A program made the position numbers and the translations under genes. The notes below the pieces were generated by a model. It was given only the letters and a program-made list of their open reading frames with translations. It did no database searches and was not told the origin of the DNA. DNA of 49,843 nucleotides from an uncultured Clostridia bacterium (GTDB taxonomy: Bacteria; Bacillota; Clostridia; Oscillospirales; Oscillospiraceae), in contig CAMOSU010000005.1 in NCBI GenBank assembly GCA_946625125.1, forward strand, positions 1-49,843, read 5' to 3'. Numbering within the stretch: position 1 is the first letter of the stretch; each line of letters opens with the position of its first letter. Positions 1 through 8,739 of the stretch are shown here, piece by piece.

Positions 1-232
1 TGGGCTTGCGGGAGGCGGCGGAGAGGGCGGGAGCGGGCTCGGCGGGCTTGGGGTCCGGGACCTCGTAGCTCACCTTCACCTTGGCGGGGCTGGCGCCAAT
101 GCCCAAAAACCCGGATCTCGCGTTTTCCAGGACCTCCACAGAGACGGCGTCCCGATCCAGACTCAGCTCGGTCAGAGCGGACTGAATGGCCAGCTCAATG
201 CTCTTGCCGGTGGTAATGATATATTTCTCCAT
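1..232 (-). CDS. jag: Jag/KhpB RNA-binding protein, N-terminal part only
   Basis: The gene runs off the left edge, so only the first 77 codons are present. The product starts MEKYIITTGKSIELAI and reads on through a segment containing ENARSGFLGIG, which matches the Jag N-terminal domain. The KH and R3H RNA-binding domains would lie outside the window. Jag (SpoIIIJ-associated protein, KhpB) is a cytoplasmic RNA-binding protein usually encoded directly after yidC; here the yidC stop is only two bases before this ATG, so the two are surely co-transcribed and perhaps translationally coupled. The last visible stretch is rich in Pro, Ala and Glu, the start of the usual linker. Recognition is by sequence and position. 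Confidence 0.88.
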   Translation of the reverse strand, partial: MEKYIITTGKSIELAIQSALTELSLDRDAVSVEVLENARSGFLGIGASPAKVKVSYEVPDPKPAEPAPALSAASRKP

Positions 233-234
233 AC

Positions 235-1764
235 TTACTCCTTGTTATTCTTGTAGCGGTTGGGATCGTAGTTTCTGCCCCGGCGGAAGGGACGCTCCCC
301 GTCCAGCTTCGCGGCCTGGGCGTCCGGGCTGTCTCCCTGCTCAGACAGGGGATTCCGGGAGGCGAGATAGGCGGCTTCCTTGGCGGCCTGCTCGTTCTTC
401 TCCCGCTGCTGCAGCTTCTTCTTGCTGGCGGCGCCCACCATGCCGTCGGGATTCTCCGCCCGGCGCTGGGCGCGCACCCGTTCCTTTTCGGCCTCAATGG
501 CGGCCTCCTGGGCGGCCTTGGCCTGCTTCTTGGCGTCCTCCTCGTCATAGACCTTCTTGTAGTGCTTGGTCAGGAAGAGATCCTGGATCATGCCCAGAAG
601 ACCCTGGAGGAACCAGTACAGGGACAGGCCCGCGGGGGCGATGAAGCCGATATACACCGAGAACAGGGGCATCATCAGCATCATGGTCATGTTCTGCTGG
701 TTGGAGCTCTTGGCCATGGCGGCGTCCTGCTCGCCCTTCTCGTTGACGATGACCTTGTTGTTCATCTTCTGGCTGATCCACATGGACAGCATGTTGATGC
801 CGCCGGAGAGCATGGGCAGAAGGAACTGGCCGATGGAGTTCCATACCCCGTGGAGCTCAAAGTAATTCCAGAACATCAGATGCGGCACCGTGGCCAGCTC
901 CACCCCCATAAAGCGGGTGTTCATGGCATGAATGGCGGGGGAAATGGCGCTGAGCTGATCCTTCACCGAGTCGATGAAGGGCAGGGCCTCCATCTGCCAG
1001 TAGAAGCCGGTGGCGTTGAGATTTGCCAGGGCAGTCCCCTCCGCGGCGGTCTGCTTGGCGGCGTAGAAGATGTTTTGAATCTCCCCGATGGTTTTGGCGT
1101 CCACATGGCCGTGGAACATCAGCCAGGTGATGGGCTCCCGGATGATGTAGTACAGGGGGATCAAAAGCAGCATGGGCAGCAGGGACCACAGACAGCCCCC
1201 GCAGCCGCCGGTGCCTTCCTCCTTGTAGAGCTGGCTCACAGCGGCCTGGTAGCCCTGCTTGTCGTCTCCGAACTTTTCCTCCAGGGCCTTGACTCTGGGG
1301 GTGAGCCGGGACATTTTCATCATGCTCTTCTTGCTCATGGCGGAGGTGGGGAAGAGGATGAGCTTGACGATGATGGCAAAGAGAATCAGCGCCCAGCCGT
1401 AGCTGTTGGTGAGATCGTAGAGCCAGCGCAGCAGGTAGGAGAAGGGAAGCTTGATGTAGTCGAAGACTCCCAGCTTTTCCTCGGTGGGGTACTGGGCGCT
1501 GTTGCTCAGGTCGATGAGCTGGATCACGCTTCTCTCCGTGCCGTCCTCTTCGGTGACGTAGTAAGAGCGCTGGCCGGTCTTCTCGTCGGTTCTGGTGACG
1601 ACGGCGGCCGCGTCCTGGATCTCCACGGTCTCGCGGCTTTCCGCGTCAACCCAGACTGCGGGGGTGGTGGGGGCGGCGGTGCAGCCGGACAGCGCCAGAA
1701 GTCCCAAAAGCATCAGGACCAGCAGCGCCAGGCTGACGGAGCGGGATAGAGTTTGTTTTTTCAT
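235..1764 (-). CDS. yidC: YidC/Oxa1 family membrane protein insertase (SpoIIIJ type)
   Basis: Inserts and folds membrane proteins together with or without SecYEG. The 509-residue product starts with a lipoprotein signal (lipobox LSGC, Cys28), followed by the Oxa1 core: a first core membrane helix ending FAIIVKLILFP, a charged cytosolic hairpin with SKKSMMKM, a helix with LPMLLLIPLYYIIREP, and C-terminal helices around GLSLYWFLQGLLGMIQD. About 120 residues separate the second and third core helices, which is longer than in Bacillus SpoIIIJ. The groove arginine of Gram-positive YidC is a lysine here. The C-tail is basic, as expected for ribosome contact. The ATG at 1764 is chosen because GGAGAA lies seven bases upstream; an in-frame ATG at 1785 lacks this. 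Confidence 0.95.
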   Translation of the reverse strand: MKKQTLSRSVSLALLVLMLLGLLALSGCTAAPTTPAVWVDAESRETVEIQDAAAVVTRTDEKTGQRSYYVTEEDGTERSVIQLIDLSNSAQYPTEEKLGVFDYIKLPFSYLLRWLYDLTNSYGWALILFAIIVKLILFPTSAMSKKSMMKMSRLTPRVKALEEKFGDDKQGYQAAVSQLYKEEGTGGCGGCLWSLLPMLLLIPLYYIIREPITWLMFHGHVDAKTIGEIQNIFYAAKQTAAEGTALANLNATGFYWQMEALPFIDSVKDQLSAISPAIHAMNTRFMGVELATVPHLMFWNYFELHGVWNSIGQFLLPMLSGGINMLSMWISQKMNNKVIVNEKGEQDAAMAKSSNQQNMTMMLMMPLFSVYIGFIAPAGLSLYWFLQGLLGMIQDLFLTKHYKKVYDEEDAKKQAKAAQEAAIEAEKERVRAQRRAENPDGMVGAASKKKLQQREKNEQAAKEAAYLASRNPLSEQGDSPDAQAAKLDGERPFRRGRNYDPNRYKNNKE

Positions 1765-1845
1765 TGTGTGTTCTCCAATACACAAAGGTTGATGGCCGGA
1801 GATCCGGCCGCATGGGGAGTTCTCGCCTGCGGGGCTCTGCGCGCC

Positions 1846-2058
1846 CTACGGCACAGGATCGTAATAGTCCCTTTTGGAAAACGGATGGCAGCGGCACAGC
1901 CGCCGGGCGGCCAGGGCGCCGCCCTTGAGAGCGCCGTACTTGCCGATGGCCTGAACCGCGTATTCGCTGCAGGTGGGCTCAAAGCGGCAGCGCCGGGGAT
2001 AGGCTGGGGAGATGAAGCGCTGGTAGAAGCGAATCAGGGCCAGCATGAGATGCTTCAT
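1846..2058 (-). CDS. yidD: Membrane protein insertion efficiency factor YidD
   Basis: A 70-residue protein with the family hallmarks: an amphipathic N-terminus ([11 protein letters not shown]), then a Cys/Arg-rich core with [12 protein letters not shown], a [18 protein letters not shown] block, and a C-terminal DPVP. YidD is a small membrane-associated protein that aids YidC-dependent insertion in E. coli; its mechanism is not settled. The ATG overlaps the rnpA stop by four bases (ATGA), and a strong AAAGGAGG lies upstream, so translation is coupled to rnpA. The gene sits in the standard order rpmH-rnpA-yidD-yidC. The length is normal. Confidence 0.95.
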   Translation of the reverse strand: MKHLMLALIRFYQRFISPAYPRRCRFEPTCSEYAVQAIGKYGALKGGALAARRLCRCHPFSKRDYYDPVP

Positions 2059-2402
2059 GTCTGTTCCTCCTTTAACAGCCGCAGCTTTTTGCAGCAGCGC
2101 TGAAGGCTCCTGCTCAGTTCCCGGAAGTCTCCGTGAATGGAGGCGCCTCTGGCCACAATCACGATGTCGTAGCCGGGCTTGAGCAGAGGCTCCGTAAGCC
2201 GGTAGCTCTCCCGGATCCGGCGGCGGGCCCGATTGCGGTCCACAGCCCGGCCCAGCTTCACCCCGGTGGTGATGCCAAGGCGGTTGAGACTGCTGCCGTT
2301 GCGCCGGGCATAGACCACGACAAAGGGGCCAACGGCGTTTTCGCCCTTGGCGTAAAGCCTTCGGAATATGTGGTTCTGCTTCAACGGAAGGGTAAAAAGC
2401 AT
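2055..2402 (-). CDS. rnpA: Ribonuclease P protein component
   Basis: Protein subunit of RNase P, which removes the 5' leader from tRNA precursors with the catalytic RNA. The 115-residue basic product carries the family signature block [13 protein letters not shown] at about residues 57-69, the N-terminal [14 protein letters not shown] motif and the DIVIVARG strand. A GGAGG sits seven bases before the ATG. The 3' end overlaps yidD by four bases. It follows rpmH after about 110 bases, and the two are probably transcribed from the rpmH promoter. The rnpB RNA gene is not in this window. Confidence 0.96.
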   Translation of the reverse strand: MLFTLPLKQNHIFRRLYAKGENAVGPFVVVYARRNGSSLNRLGITTGVKLGRAVDRNRARRRIRESYRLTEPLLKPGYDIVIVARGASIHGDFRELSRSLQRCCKKLRLLKEEQT

Positions 2403-2514
2403 CTCTGAGCCTCCGCCGCGTGTGGATACAGCTTCGGGGCGAACAGAACGAATCCGTTCACCCCGAACACTTCAAAGGCAATTCAACGGACTGCCTGACC
2501 GTTTTCCAATCTGC

Positions 2515-2649
2515 TTAGGCGGAAATGACGGCTCTGCCCTTGGCACGACGGCGGGCAAGGACCTTCCGACCGTTGGCGGTGGCCATTCTCTTTCTGAAGC
2601 CATGGACTTTGGATCTGTGACGCTTTCTGGGCTGATAGGTACGCAGCAT
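2515..2649 (-). CDS. rpmH: 50S ribosomal protein L34
   Basis: A 44-residue, very basic protein, [18 protein letters not shown] onward to [11 protein letters not shown], which is the canonical L34 sequence and length. It is part of the large ribosomal subunit near the exit-tunnel region. A GGAGG lies before the ATG. It opens the rpmH-rnpA-yidD-yidC-jag cluster and has a strong promoter upstream. In most bacteria dnaA lies divergently next to rpmH with oriC between or nearby; here the neighbour is a YfhO-type gene on the same strand, so that arrangement is broken. Confidence 0.97.
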   Translation of the reverse strand: MLRTYQPRKRHRSKVHGFRKRMATANGRKVLARRRAKGRAVISA

Positions 2650-2739
2650 GTGGTAACACCTCCTAAATGGTAATATGCTCAACAGCTGTTGGACAGCCGC
2701 AGCGAGTGATTTCAGAGCCCTCCGGCTCATACGGCGTAT

Positions 2740-2769
2740 ATTATAGCCTGTTTTGGGGGGAATTGTCAA
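2740..2769 (-). promoter_or_regulatory. Sigma-A-type promoter of the rpmH operon
   Basis: Read on the minus strand, a perfect TTGACA (2764-2769) and a perfect TATAAT (2740-2745) are separated by 18 bases. The start codon of rpmH is about 90 bases downstream. The strength fits a ribosomal protein and RNase P operon. Confidence 0.85.
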
Positions 2770-2833
2770 GAATTTTTTTGGCGATTCTCCGGGTGCTTTG
2801 GGGATTTTCCGGGACCGAGGCCCGATTTGGGCC

Positions 2834-5800
2834 TCAGTCCTGGGGAGGACGATCCTCCGTTTGCTCCAGCAGACGGTCCAGACGCTCCAGGTAAGCCAGG
2901 GTGTCGAAGCTGCCGGGGTTGTCCGATTCCGGGGGCAGAGCGCTGGGGTCGAAGACCCCCGTGGTGGAAAGCAGCTCCCGCCGGGCTCCGGCGCTGTCCT
3001 GTTCAGAAGGCTCCGGCGCGGGGGCGCTGTCCCGGAGGGCTGCCGTCTCCTCCGGGGAGGGGTCCTGCCCATGGCTCCAGGCCTGGGTCAGGTCCAGGGG
3101 AGGCATGCCTCCGGGGGCTCTGGGGGGCAGGGGCTCCGCGGCGGGGGGAGCGTCGGGATCGGGCCGCCGGGAGGATTGCCGGGGGTCCGCCAGGGATACC
3201 GGCACCTTGACAATGGGGGGATTGGAGAAGCGGGAGAGCAGGGCCACAATCAGGAAGGCCAGGAAGGCCGCCAGGGAGATGATGCTGATTTTCAGCCCCA
3301 GGGAGAAGCCCGGGGTCTCATAGTCCAGGGCGATGGCGTGCAGGCCGGGCTCCAGATGGGCGGCGATCATGGCGTCCCCCACCGGGGTGATGCGGGTTTC
3401 CTGGCCGTCCACCGTCAGGGTCCAGCCCGGATCATTGGGAATGGAGAGATAGAGCAGTCCCGGGTCATAGACCCGGACGGCTCCCTCCACCCGGGTGTCG
3501 GAAACCAGCGTGGTGATCATGGAGCCCCCGCTGAGCAGGGAATAGCCCTGGTCAAAGAGCTCGCCGTCAAAGCAGGCCGCCCCCAGCAGAACCGTGGCTG
3601 GGGTGCCGGACTTTTTGGCCCGGTAGCGCAGGGATATTTCATCCCCGGCGGAGAAGCTGCCCATGAAGCGATTGTAGCCGTAGCTGTCAGACCAGCCGTA
3701 CTGCTGAACCCCGTTGAGGAACCAGAGGATGTCCTGGGCGCCGTTGCTCTTGGAGTAGATGCAGAGCATCCCGTCCCGGGGCATCCGGAACAGGGCCTCC
3801 ACGTAGTTTTCCTCGTCGCAGCTTCCCCCCACCTTGAAGCCGGTGGTATTTCTGGCGCTGAGCTCCGCGCTGCCCACGGCGGTGGCCTCCTCAAAGTTGA
3901 AGGGCTGGAAGAGCTCGCCCTCCAGGCCGGTCATCTCCCGGAACAGGTGGTTGAGCCGATCAAAGGGCAGGCTCACAGGCTGATTGGGGTCGTAGTCCAG
4001 GGTGTTGTCCCCCACCAGGAAGCCCAGGGGGAGATAGGCCCGGTTTTCCAGCAGACAGACCTCTCCCTGCCGGGCCACCTCCCGGAAGTACCGGGGGTTC
4101 ACGTTCCGCCCGTTCCGGTCAATGAGGTACTTCAGCCCCAGAAGCAGATTGGTGAAGGGGTCCGCCTCCTGGTAAACATAGCGGTTGCCCGCCGCGGAGG
4201 CGGCCAGGCCCAGGCTTTGCAGGAAGACGGAGACCCGGCTGTTGGCGGCGGAGGAGAAGCAGGAGATTCCGTTGTAGCCCAGCAGGGTTCCGTCGTTGAG
4301 GGTCTGCCGCATGGCCACCTCGGCCCTCCACAGGTCCACGCTGTCCTCCTCCCGCCACTCCATGGTCTCCAGCACCGACTGGGTGTCGGTTTTCTTGCTG
4401 GGGTAGTAGCTGGAATCGGTGAAGCCGATTTTGTGGACTCCCAGCACCGCGCAGCCCAGGGACTCCACCAGCATGCAGCCGCACAGCCCCAGAACGAGAA
4501 GCTCCTTCTTCACCACCCGGAAGCTGTAGAGCAGCAGCAGGGCCAGGGCGAAGGTGGCCACCAGGGTGGAGCCCAGGGCCGCCCGCCGGGTGCCGCCGCT
4601 GATGACGCAGTACAGCAGCAGGGTCACGGGGACGATCATGGCCACCGCCCGCCAGCGGGAAAGGTGCTCGATCTGGGTGTAGGCCCGGAAGGCCATAAAG
4701 ATCACGGTGAAGGACCAGAGGAAGCTGAAGCGGTGGGGCAGCATATTGGGGAAGTGCAGCCCGTGCCAGATATAATCCAGGGTGCGGAACAGGAAGCTGT
4801 TGGCGAAGAAGAGCAGCAGCAGCACCGTGAAGATCCGCTCCCGCAGGGGAATCCGGCGGCACAGCAGATAAACCGCCGCCAGGATCAGGGTGAAAAAGCC
4901 GCAGAAGATGTTGGGCAAGCCCTCCATGGAGGTGGGCTCCGTGAGACTGCCCGCGTTGGACAGCACCCGGACCAGACCCTGTATGGGGATTCGGAAGGCT
5001 GCCAGGAAGGCCTTGAAATAACCGAGCCGCAGGCTCACCAGGGCCTCATGGGCGCCGATCCACTGGGGGACGAAGGTGGAGGCGTCCTCATAGCTGGGGG
5101 CCTCCCGGCCAAAGAAGCGAAAGAGATTTTGCAGCTCTCCCCGGTTGATGAGCTCCATCCCCGCCTGATAGCTCCGCTCCGGAATGGAGACGATGTTCAT
5201 GGCGTTGGCGCTGGGGAACTTGTTTACGGCGGAGGAGGTGGTCTGCAGGCCCAGAAACGCGGGGATGGTCAGCATGGCGGTCATGCCCAGGGCGATGAGG
5301 GTAAACAGGGCGATGCGCCAGAAGCGGGTCCAGAAGCCCGCCAGATCGTCCCAGTTGACGATGTGCCAGCCGATGAAAAGCAGCAGCACAAACAGACAGG
5401 TGAACAGGCCGATGTAGTAGCTGCAAAACACCGACAGGCTGAGACTCACCACATAGAGCACATAGCGCCGGTCCCGCAGCAGCTCCAGAGTCCCCAGGGC
5501 CACCAGGGGCAGCAGGGCCACGGTGTCCAGCCAGATGGCGTTCCAGTAGTAGCCCATGAGGAAGGCGCACAGGGCGTAGGCCGTGGAGAAAACCGCCACC
5601 GTCAGCTCCTCCCGTCCAAAGACCTTGCGGAGGAAGAAGGCGCAGAACAGCCCCGCCAGCCCCAGCCGCACCAAAACCATCAGGGTGTACCAGGGCATCA
5701 CCAGCCCCTCCGGCAGCAGGAAGGCCGGGAGATTCAGGGGGCTGGCCAGATAGTAGGCGAACAGGGACAGATAGTTGACCCCCATGCCCGTGGTCCAGGA

Positions 5801-6061
5801 GTGGAAGAGGGACTCTCCGTTCTGAAGCCGGGAGCGGAGATCCAGGAAGAAGGGGTAGTACTGGTGCCACTGGTCATGGGCCAGAATCATTTTGCTGCCA
5901 AAGGGGATTACCCCACAGACAGCCCACATCAGGCCCATAATGAGCACCGGCAGGAAAAAAGCCGTCAGATACAGATAGCGGGGCTTCCGGGGTCGGGACA
6001 GAAAGCCCCCCGCGGCGTTGAGCCCCCGCAGGCTCCGCCGGGCCAGGGTTTGTACGCGCAT
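2834..6061 (-). CDS. YfhO-family polytopic membrane protein
   Basis: A 1075-residue membrane protein with about a dozen hydrophobic helices in the N-terminal half, a large extracellular part (roughly residues 520-900), one more helix near residues 920-940 ([13 protein letters not shown]), and a cytosolic tail. Early motifs such as [10 protein letters not shown] and [12 protein letters not shown] match the YfhO family (PF09586), related to GT-C glycosyltransferases; in Bacillus, YfhO is linked to sugar decoration of lipoteichoic acid. The last 130 or so residues are Pro/Glu-rich and not typical, making this longer than the usual 850-900. The ATG at 6061 is preferred over GTG at 6070 because GAGGTG sits at proper spacing before the ATG. 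It has its own promoter. The substrate is unknown. Confidence 0.85.
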   Translation of the reverse strand: MRVQTLARRSLRGLNAAGGFLSRPRKPRYLYLTAFFLPVLIMGLMWAVCGVIPFGSKMILAHDQWHQYYPFFLDLRSRLQNGESLFHSWTTGMGVNYLSLFAYYLASPLNLPAFLLPEGLVMPWYTLMVLVRLGLAGLFCAFFLRKVFGREELTVAVFSTAYALCAFLMGYYWNAIWLDTVALLPLVALGTLELLRDRRYVLYVVSLSLSVFCSYYIGLFTCLFVLLLFIGWHIVNWDDLAGFWTRFWRIALFTLIALGMTAMLTIPAFLGLQTTSSAVNKFPSANAMNIVSIPERSYQAGMELINRGELQNLFRFFGREAPSYEDASTFVPQWIGAHEALVSLRLGYFKAFLAAFRIPIQGLVRVLSNAGSLTEPTSMEGLPNIFCGFFTLILAAVYLLCRRIPLRERIFTVLLLLFFANSFLFRTLDYIWHGLHFPNMLPHRFSFLWSFTVIFMAFRAYTQIEHLSRWRAVAMIVPVTLLLYCVISGGTRRAALGSTLVATFALALLLLYSFRVVKKELLVLGLCGCMLVESLGCAVLGVHKIGFTDSSYYPSKKTDTQSVLETMEWREEDSVDLWRAEVAMRQTLNDGTLLGYNGISCFSSAANSRVSVFLQSLGLAASAAGNRYVYQEADPFTNLLLGLKYLIDRNGRNVNPRYFREVARQGEVCLLENRAYLPLGFLVGDNTLDYDPNQPVSLPFDRLNHLFREMTGLEGELFQPFNFEEATAVGSAELSARNTTGFKVGGSCDEENYVEALFRMPRDGMLCIYSKSNGAQDILWFLNGVQQYGWSDSYGYNRFMGSFSAGDEISLRYRAKKSGTPATVLLGAACFDGELFDQGYSLLSGGSMITTLVSDTRVEGAVRVYDPGLLYLSIPNDPGWTLTVDGQETRITPVGDAMIAAHLEPGLHAIALDYETPGFSLGLKISIISLAAFLAFLIVALLSRFSNPPIVKVPVSLADPRQSSRRPDPDAPPAAEPLPPRAPGGMPPLDLTQAWSHGQDPSPEETAALRDSAPAPEPSEQDSAGARRELLSTTGVFDPSALPPESDNPGSFDTLAYLERLDRLLEQTEDRPPQD

Positions 6062-6113
6062 ATTGTTCACCTCGTTCGGGGGTTGGGAGTTCAGATTTTA
6101 AAGTCTTCTATGT

Positions 6114-6142
6114 ATTATATCACAACGGGGCGGGACTTGCAA
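6114..6142 (-). promoter_or_regulatory. Promoter of the YfhO-family gene
   Basis: On the minus strand TTGCAA (6137-6142), a 17-base spacer and a perfect TATAAT (6114-6119). The start codon is about 50 bases downstream, with GAGGTG just before it. Confidence 0.75.
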
Positions 6143-6232
6143 GGTTTCATTTTTTCGCCCTGAGCCAAAAGCGCCCCCAAAAAGCAATCGTTCAGCCCAT
6201 GCGCGGGGACGGCGTCCCCCGGTGCGCCCGCC

Positions 6233-6309
6233 TGTAGGGACGGCACTGCTCTGCATAAGTTCCGGCAGCCAAATCAGAGATTTGGGCCGTCACTTATCTG
6301 CCGTCCGCG
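6233..6309 (+). repeat. Repeat family C, copy 1 (77 bp)
   Basis: Begins TGTAGGGACGGCACTGC and ends CTGCCGTCCGCG, so the ends are inverted repeats of each other; the middle holds a small palindrome around AAATCAGAGATTT. Near-identical copies are at 24927-25003 and 49557-49632. The ends equal the short family B hairpin, so family C looks like B with about 50 extra internal bases. Confidence 0.85.
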
Positions 6310-6341
6310 TTCCCCCGGGGCAGAACCCCTTCGGTTCCTCC

Positions 6342-6478
6342 GTAGTGCGCTGTTTCGCTTTCATCTTGTCATTTCGAAGGAGCTTGCGACTGAGAAATCC
6401 GTCCCTTTCTTCGTGGCAGACGTAAGGGATAACGGATTCTTCGCTGCGCTCAGAATGACAACTTTTAAGCGAAACGCA
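6342..6478 (+). mobile_element. Family A MITE-like palindromic element, copy 1
   Basis: About 137 bp with imperfect terminal inverted repeats: the left end contains TGTTTCGCTTTCATCTTGTC and the right end is the inverse of TGCGTTTCGCTTAAAAG. Inside are the halves TCATTTCGAAGGAGCTTGCG and TTCGCTGCGCTCAGAATGAC. No coding capacity, so any mobility would need a transposase in trans. A second copy at 8442-8580 is nearly identical. Confidence 0.75.
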
Positions 6479-6588
6479 ATGGTAGGGGCGAGCATCGCTC
6501 GTCCGAACCGTACCGAAGGGCGGGAACGCGGACGGCGGAGCGCCGTCCCTGCAGTCAGGCCGCCCTGCGGTGTGGGCCGAACTGTAGC

Positions 6589-6617
6589 AAAAAAACACGC
6601 GCCGTTTCCGGCGCGTG
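6589..6617 (-). terminator. Rho-independent terminator
   Basis: A perfect 9-bp stem CACGCGCCG/CGGCGCGTG with a four-base loop (6596-6617), followed on the minus strand by seven T. It ends the transcript of the membrane-protein gene that stops at 6707. Confidence 0.88.
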
Positions 6618-6706
6618 AGGGGGCGGATTCCCCGAAGGGTCTCTCTTTCTGGAAACAGTATTTGCCGAATCGGGGCTTTTATACCATAAATCTGTTTTTC
6701 TTTCCT

Positions 6707-7492
6707 TCAGCCTCCCGAAGCATCCGGGGTCTGGCTCTGGACCGGAGCCCGGAGCAGGTCAAAGCCGGCCAGGGCGCACCAGAGGGCCAGCCCTCCCAGG
6801 GTCAGCAGCTCCGGAAGCTCCGTCTGGAGACCCAGCAAAAAGTCCGGCAGAGTCATGCAGGCGAATACCCCGGCGGCCAGGCCGAAGAGCACGCCGCTGC
6901 GCCGGTGTCCCGCGCCCAGGGAAAAGCCGGAAATCAGAGTCATCTCCACCATGCAGCAGGTCCAGGCCAGCAGCGGGGGGAGAATGTGGATCACCAGGGG
7001 GTCATGGCTCCAGTTCCGAAAGCGCAGCACCAGGGCCGCGCCGGTGAAGAGGGCGGGCAGCACCCGGAACCAGAAGACCCAGGGCTTCGCCGGGACGGCG
7101 CAGGTCCAGATCAGCAGCAGGCCCGCGGCAATCCCGCCCCAGGCTCCCAGAAGCTCAGGGCTTCCGGCCTCATAGCTTCCCTCCAGCAGGGCCATTACGC
7201 CCCCGAAGGACACCAGAATCCCGGCGGCCAGCCGGAGAAAGAGCCACAGCGGCCCCCGGGAGAAGCAGTCCTCCGTCCCGGGCAGGCGGTTGAGACGGAG
7301 AGACAGGAGCCACAGCCCTCCGAAGACCAGGGCGGAGGCCAGCACGGTCCAGAGCAGAGCCCGGCTCCCCCGGGGCAGCAGACCCTGGGGATCAAAGGCG
7401 GTTTTCAGAATGACGGTCCGGATCACCGCCAGCAGCCCCGCGCAGAGGGGCGCGGCCCAGCGCAGCACCCCGGCGGCTTTGGAATGTCTCAT
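6707..7492 (-). CDS. Unrecognised polytopic membrane protein
   Basis: I do not recognise a family. The 261-residue product is predicted to have about eight hydrophobic helices (for example LLWTVLASALVFGGLWLLSL and GIAAGLLLIWTCAV) with short loops and a Pro/Ser/Thr tail. The ATG at 7492 is favoured because AGAGGTG lies just upstream; a longer frame to 7564 would run through its promoter. Its promoter overlaps the stop codon of the gene before it, and a terminator follows, so it can form its own single-gene unit. Codon use resembles the neighbours. The function is unknown; the position beside a secreted protein suggests an envelope role, which is only a guess. Confidence 0.65.
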   Translation of the reverse strand: MRHSKAAGVLRWAAPLCAGLLAVIRTVILKTAFDPQGLLPRGSRALLWTVLASALVFGGLWLLSLRLNRLPGTEDCFSRGPLWLFLRLAAGILVSFGGVMALLEGSYEAGSPELLGAWGGIAAGLLLIWTCAVPAKPWVFWFRVLPALFTGAALVLRFRNWSHDPLVIHILPPLLAWTCCMVEMTLISGFSLGAGHRRSGVLFGLAAGVFACMTLPDFLLGLQTELPELLTLGGLALWCALAGFDLLRAPVQSQTPDASGG

Positions 7493-7534
7493 ATCAGCAC
7501 CTCTTACGGATAGATTCACAGAATCGCTATCCGC

Positions 7535-7564
7535 ATTATAGCACCGAGGCCGCCGCCTTGTCAA
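7535..7564 (-). promoter_or_regulatory. Promoter of the 6707-7492 membrane-protein gene
   Basis: Minus strand: perfect TTGACA (7559-7564), 18-base spacer, perfect TATAAT (7535-7540). The -35 directly abuts the stop codon of the preceding gene at 7565. A 25-base imperfect palindrome (7508-7532) follows in the leader. Confidence 0.82.
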
Positions 7565-8341
7565 TTATTTGTTCCCGATTTCCAGCTCCCCCTGGCTGAG
7601 CTCTCCTGCCCGGACCTCAAGCTGCAGCAGGGGGCTTCCCCGGCGGAGAACGGTGTACAGCCCCGGGGGCAGGCCGGGGAAGTCCAGAGTCCGGGTGTAG
7701 CGCCGGGCGGCGTCGGGGGGCGCGCTTTCCGGGATGAAGAGATCCCGGGACCACTCCCGCCCGTCCCGGTCACAGAGCTGCAGGGCGTAGTAGCCCGGCT
7801 CCGGGAGGCTGAGGGTCAGCCGGAGAGTCCCCGGGACAAAGCCCTCCAGATACAGCAGCTCCCCGTCGGTCCAGAGCTGTCCGGAGGCCGCCTCCAGGGC
7901 GGCGCTTTGCGTCAGGGTAAAGCTGCCCAGGCTGTCCCCGGGGGCCCGGCAGATCCCGTACTGCCCCGGGGTCAGGGGACCCAGGGCGGCCTCCCGGTCC
8001 CGGTCTGCCGTGATTTCCTCCAGGGGGCAGCCCAGACTGTCGCAGAGAAAGAGCCCCTCCCTTGGCGCACTCTCCCCCAGACGCAGTGCCACGCGGAAGT
8101 CCGTCTGCTCCGCCAGCACCGGTACCGCGCCTCCCGCCTCCTCATAAAACTCCCCCGCCGGGTCCAGGCCCGTCTCGGTTCCCGCCGGGGGAAGGCTCGC
8201 CGCCAGGACGGGCGCCGCGGCCTCCGACGCCGGAGGCGCCTCCGTCCTGGGGGGAATGGATCTGGCTGTCACCGTAGCGCTCAGGGCCAGGACGCCGATC
8301 ATCGCCCCCGCCCATGCCAGCCGGATCGAATCGCTGTTCAT
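7565..8341 (-). CDS. Unrecognised exported or membrane-anchored protein
   Basis: A 258-residue protein starting MNSDSIRLAWAGAMIGV with one N-terminal hydrophobic helix (about residues 7-25) acting as signal or anchor, then a Pro/Ala-rich linker, then beta-rich sequence with LTPGQYGICRAPGD, LSLPEPGYYALQLCD and LPPGLYTVLRRG. These repeated 'PGxY' turns resemble Ig-like or transthyretin-like extracellular modules, but I cannot name a family. ATG at 8341 is preceded by AGGAGAGG at good spacing. It lies 72 bases upstream of the membrane-protein gene on the same strand. The function is unknown. Confidence 0.6.
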   Translation of the reverse strand: MNSDSIRLAWAGAMIGVLALSATVTARSIPPRTEAPPASEAAAPVLAASLPPAGTETGLDPAGEFYEEAGGAVPVLAEQTDFRVALRLGESAPREGLFLCDSLGCPLEEITADRDREAALGPLTPGQYGICRAPGDSLGSFTLTQSAALEAASGQLWTDGELLYLEGFVPGTLRLTLSLPEPGYYALQLCDRDGREWSRDLFIPESAPPDAARRYTRTLDFPGLPPGLYTVLRRGSPLLQLEVRAGELSQGELEIGNK

Positions 8342-8425
8342 GTTTCCTCTCCTTTCCGTTGGTGGCACCAGTATAGCCCCAGAGCCGGGGGAAATGCTGT
8401 CGATGGGTGACGGCGGGAGAAAAAT

Positions 8426-8681
8426 TGGGATTTGTCAATCCGTAGTACGCTGTTTCGCTTTCATCTTGTCATTTCGAAGGAGCTTGCGACTGAGAAATCC
8501 GTCCCTTTCTTCGTGATATACGGAAAGAATGAACGGATTCTTCGCTGCGCTCAGAATGACAACTTTTAAGCGAAACGCAATCGTAGGGGCCGGCGTCCTC
8601 GACGGCCCGGAGGGATCAGAGAACGGCACGTTCGGGGCGTCGAGGACGCCGCCCCCTACGGAGGCAGCTCCACAAATCCCG
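8426..8681 (+). mobile_element. Composite MITE-like element (families A and D inside outer inverted repeats)
   Basis: Outer 10-bp ends TGGGATTTGT (8426-8435) and ACAAATCCCG (8672-8681) are inverted repeats with one mismatch. The same outer ends flank the family A copy at 25539-25738, with a different interior, supporting a real element boundary. No open reading frame of its own. Confidence 0.65.
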
Positions 8682-8688
8682 ATTTGCG

Positions 8689-8717
8689 TTGACATTCCCG
8701 AAAATATCCGGTATGAT
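8689..8717 (+). promoter_or_regulatory. Promoter of the YibE/F gene
   Basis: TTGACA (8689-8694), 17-base spacer, TATGAT (8712-8717). The start codon is about 22 bases downstream of the -10. The upstream side is repeat DNA. Confidence 0.82.
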
Positions 8718-8739
8718 GAAGGAAAAGGAGGCGTGAGGA

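Larger units (their letters stand above)
6062..6706. repeat. Repeat-filled intergenic region of about 645 bases
   Basis: No gene is credible here. It holds, in order, the YfhO promoter, one copy of repeat family C (6233-6309), one MITE-like family A element (6342-6478), and an Rho-independent terminator serving the downstream minus-strand gene. Open frames through it read as translated repeats (for example CHSERSEES), a known artefact of such palindromes. Confidence 0.7.
8342..8739. repeat. Intergenic region of about 400 bases holding a composite repeat and the yibE promoter
   Basis: Divergent genes flank this stretch. Positions 8426-8681 form one composite element: outer inverted ends TGGGATTTGT and ACAAATCCCG enclose a family A element (8442-8580) and a family D palindrome pair of the type GGGGCGTCGAGGACGCCGCC (about 8584-8662). 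The right end lies eight bases from the -35 of the YibE/F gene. No credible gene. Confidence 0.7.

Noticed and set aside
2650-2834. oriC between rpmH and the next gene
   Set aside because: Only 180 bases, with no cluster of DnaA boxes and no AT-rich unwinding region; it contains only the rpmH promoter.
2753-6163. A 1136-codon open frame on the plus strand opposite the YfhO gene
   Set aside because: It is a mirror of a high-GC gene: composition is Gly/Gln/His/Val-rich, no domain is recognisable, and the minus-strand frame has promoter, ribosome-binding site and family motifs.
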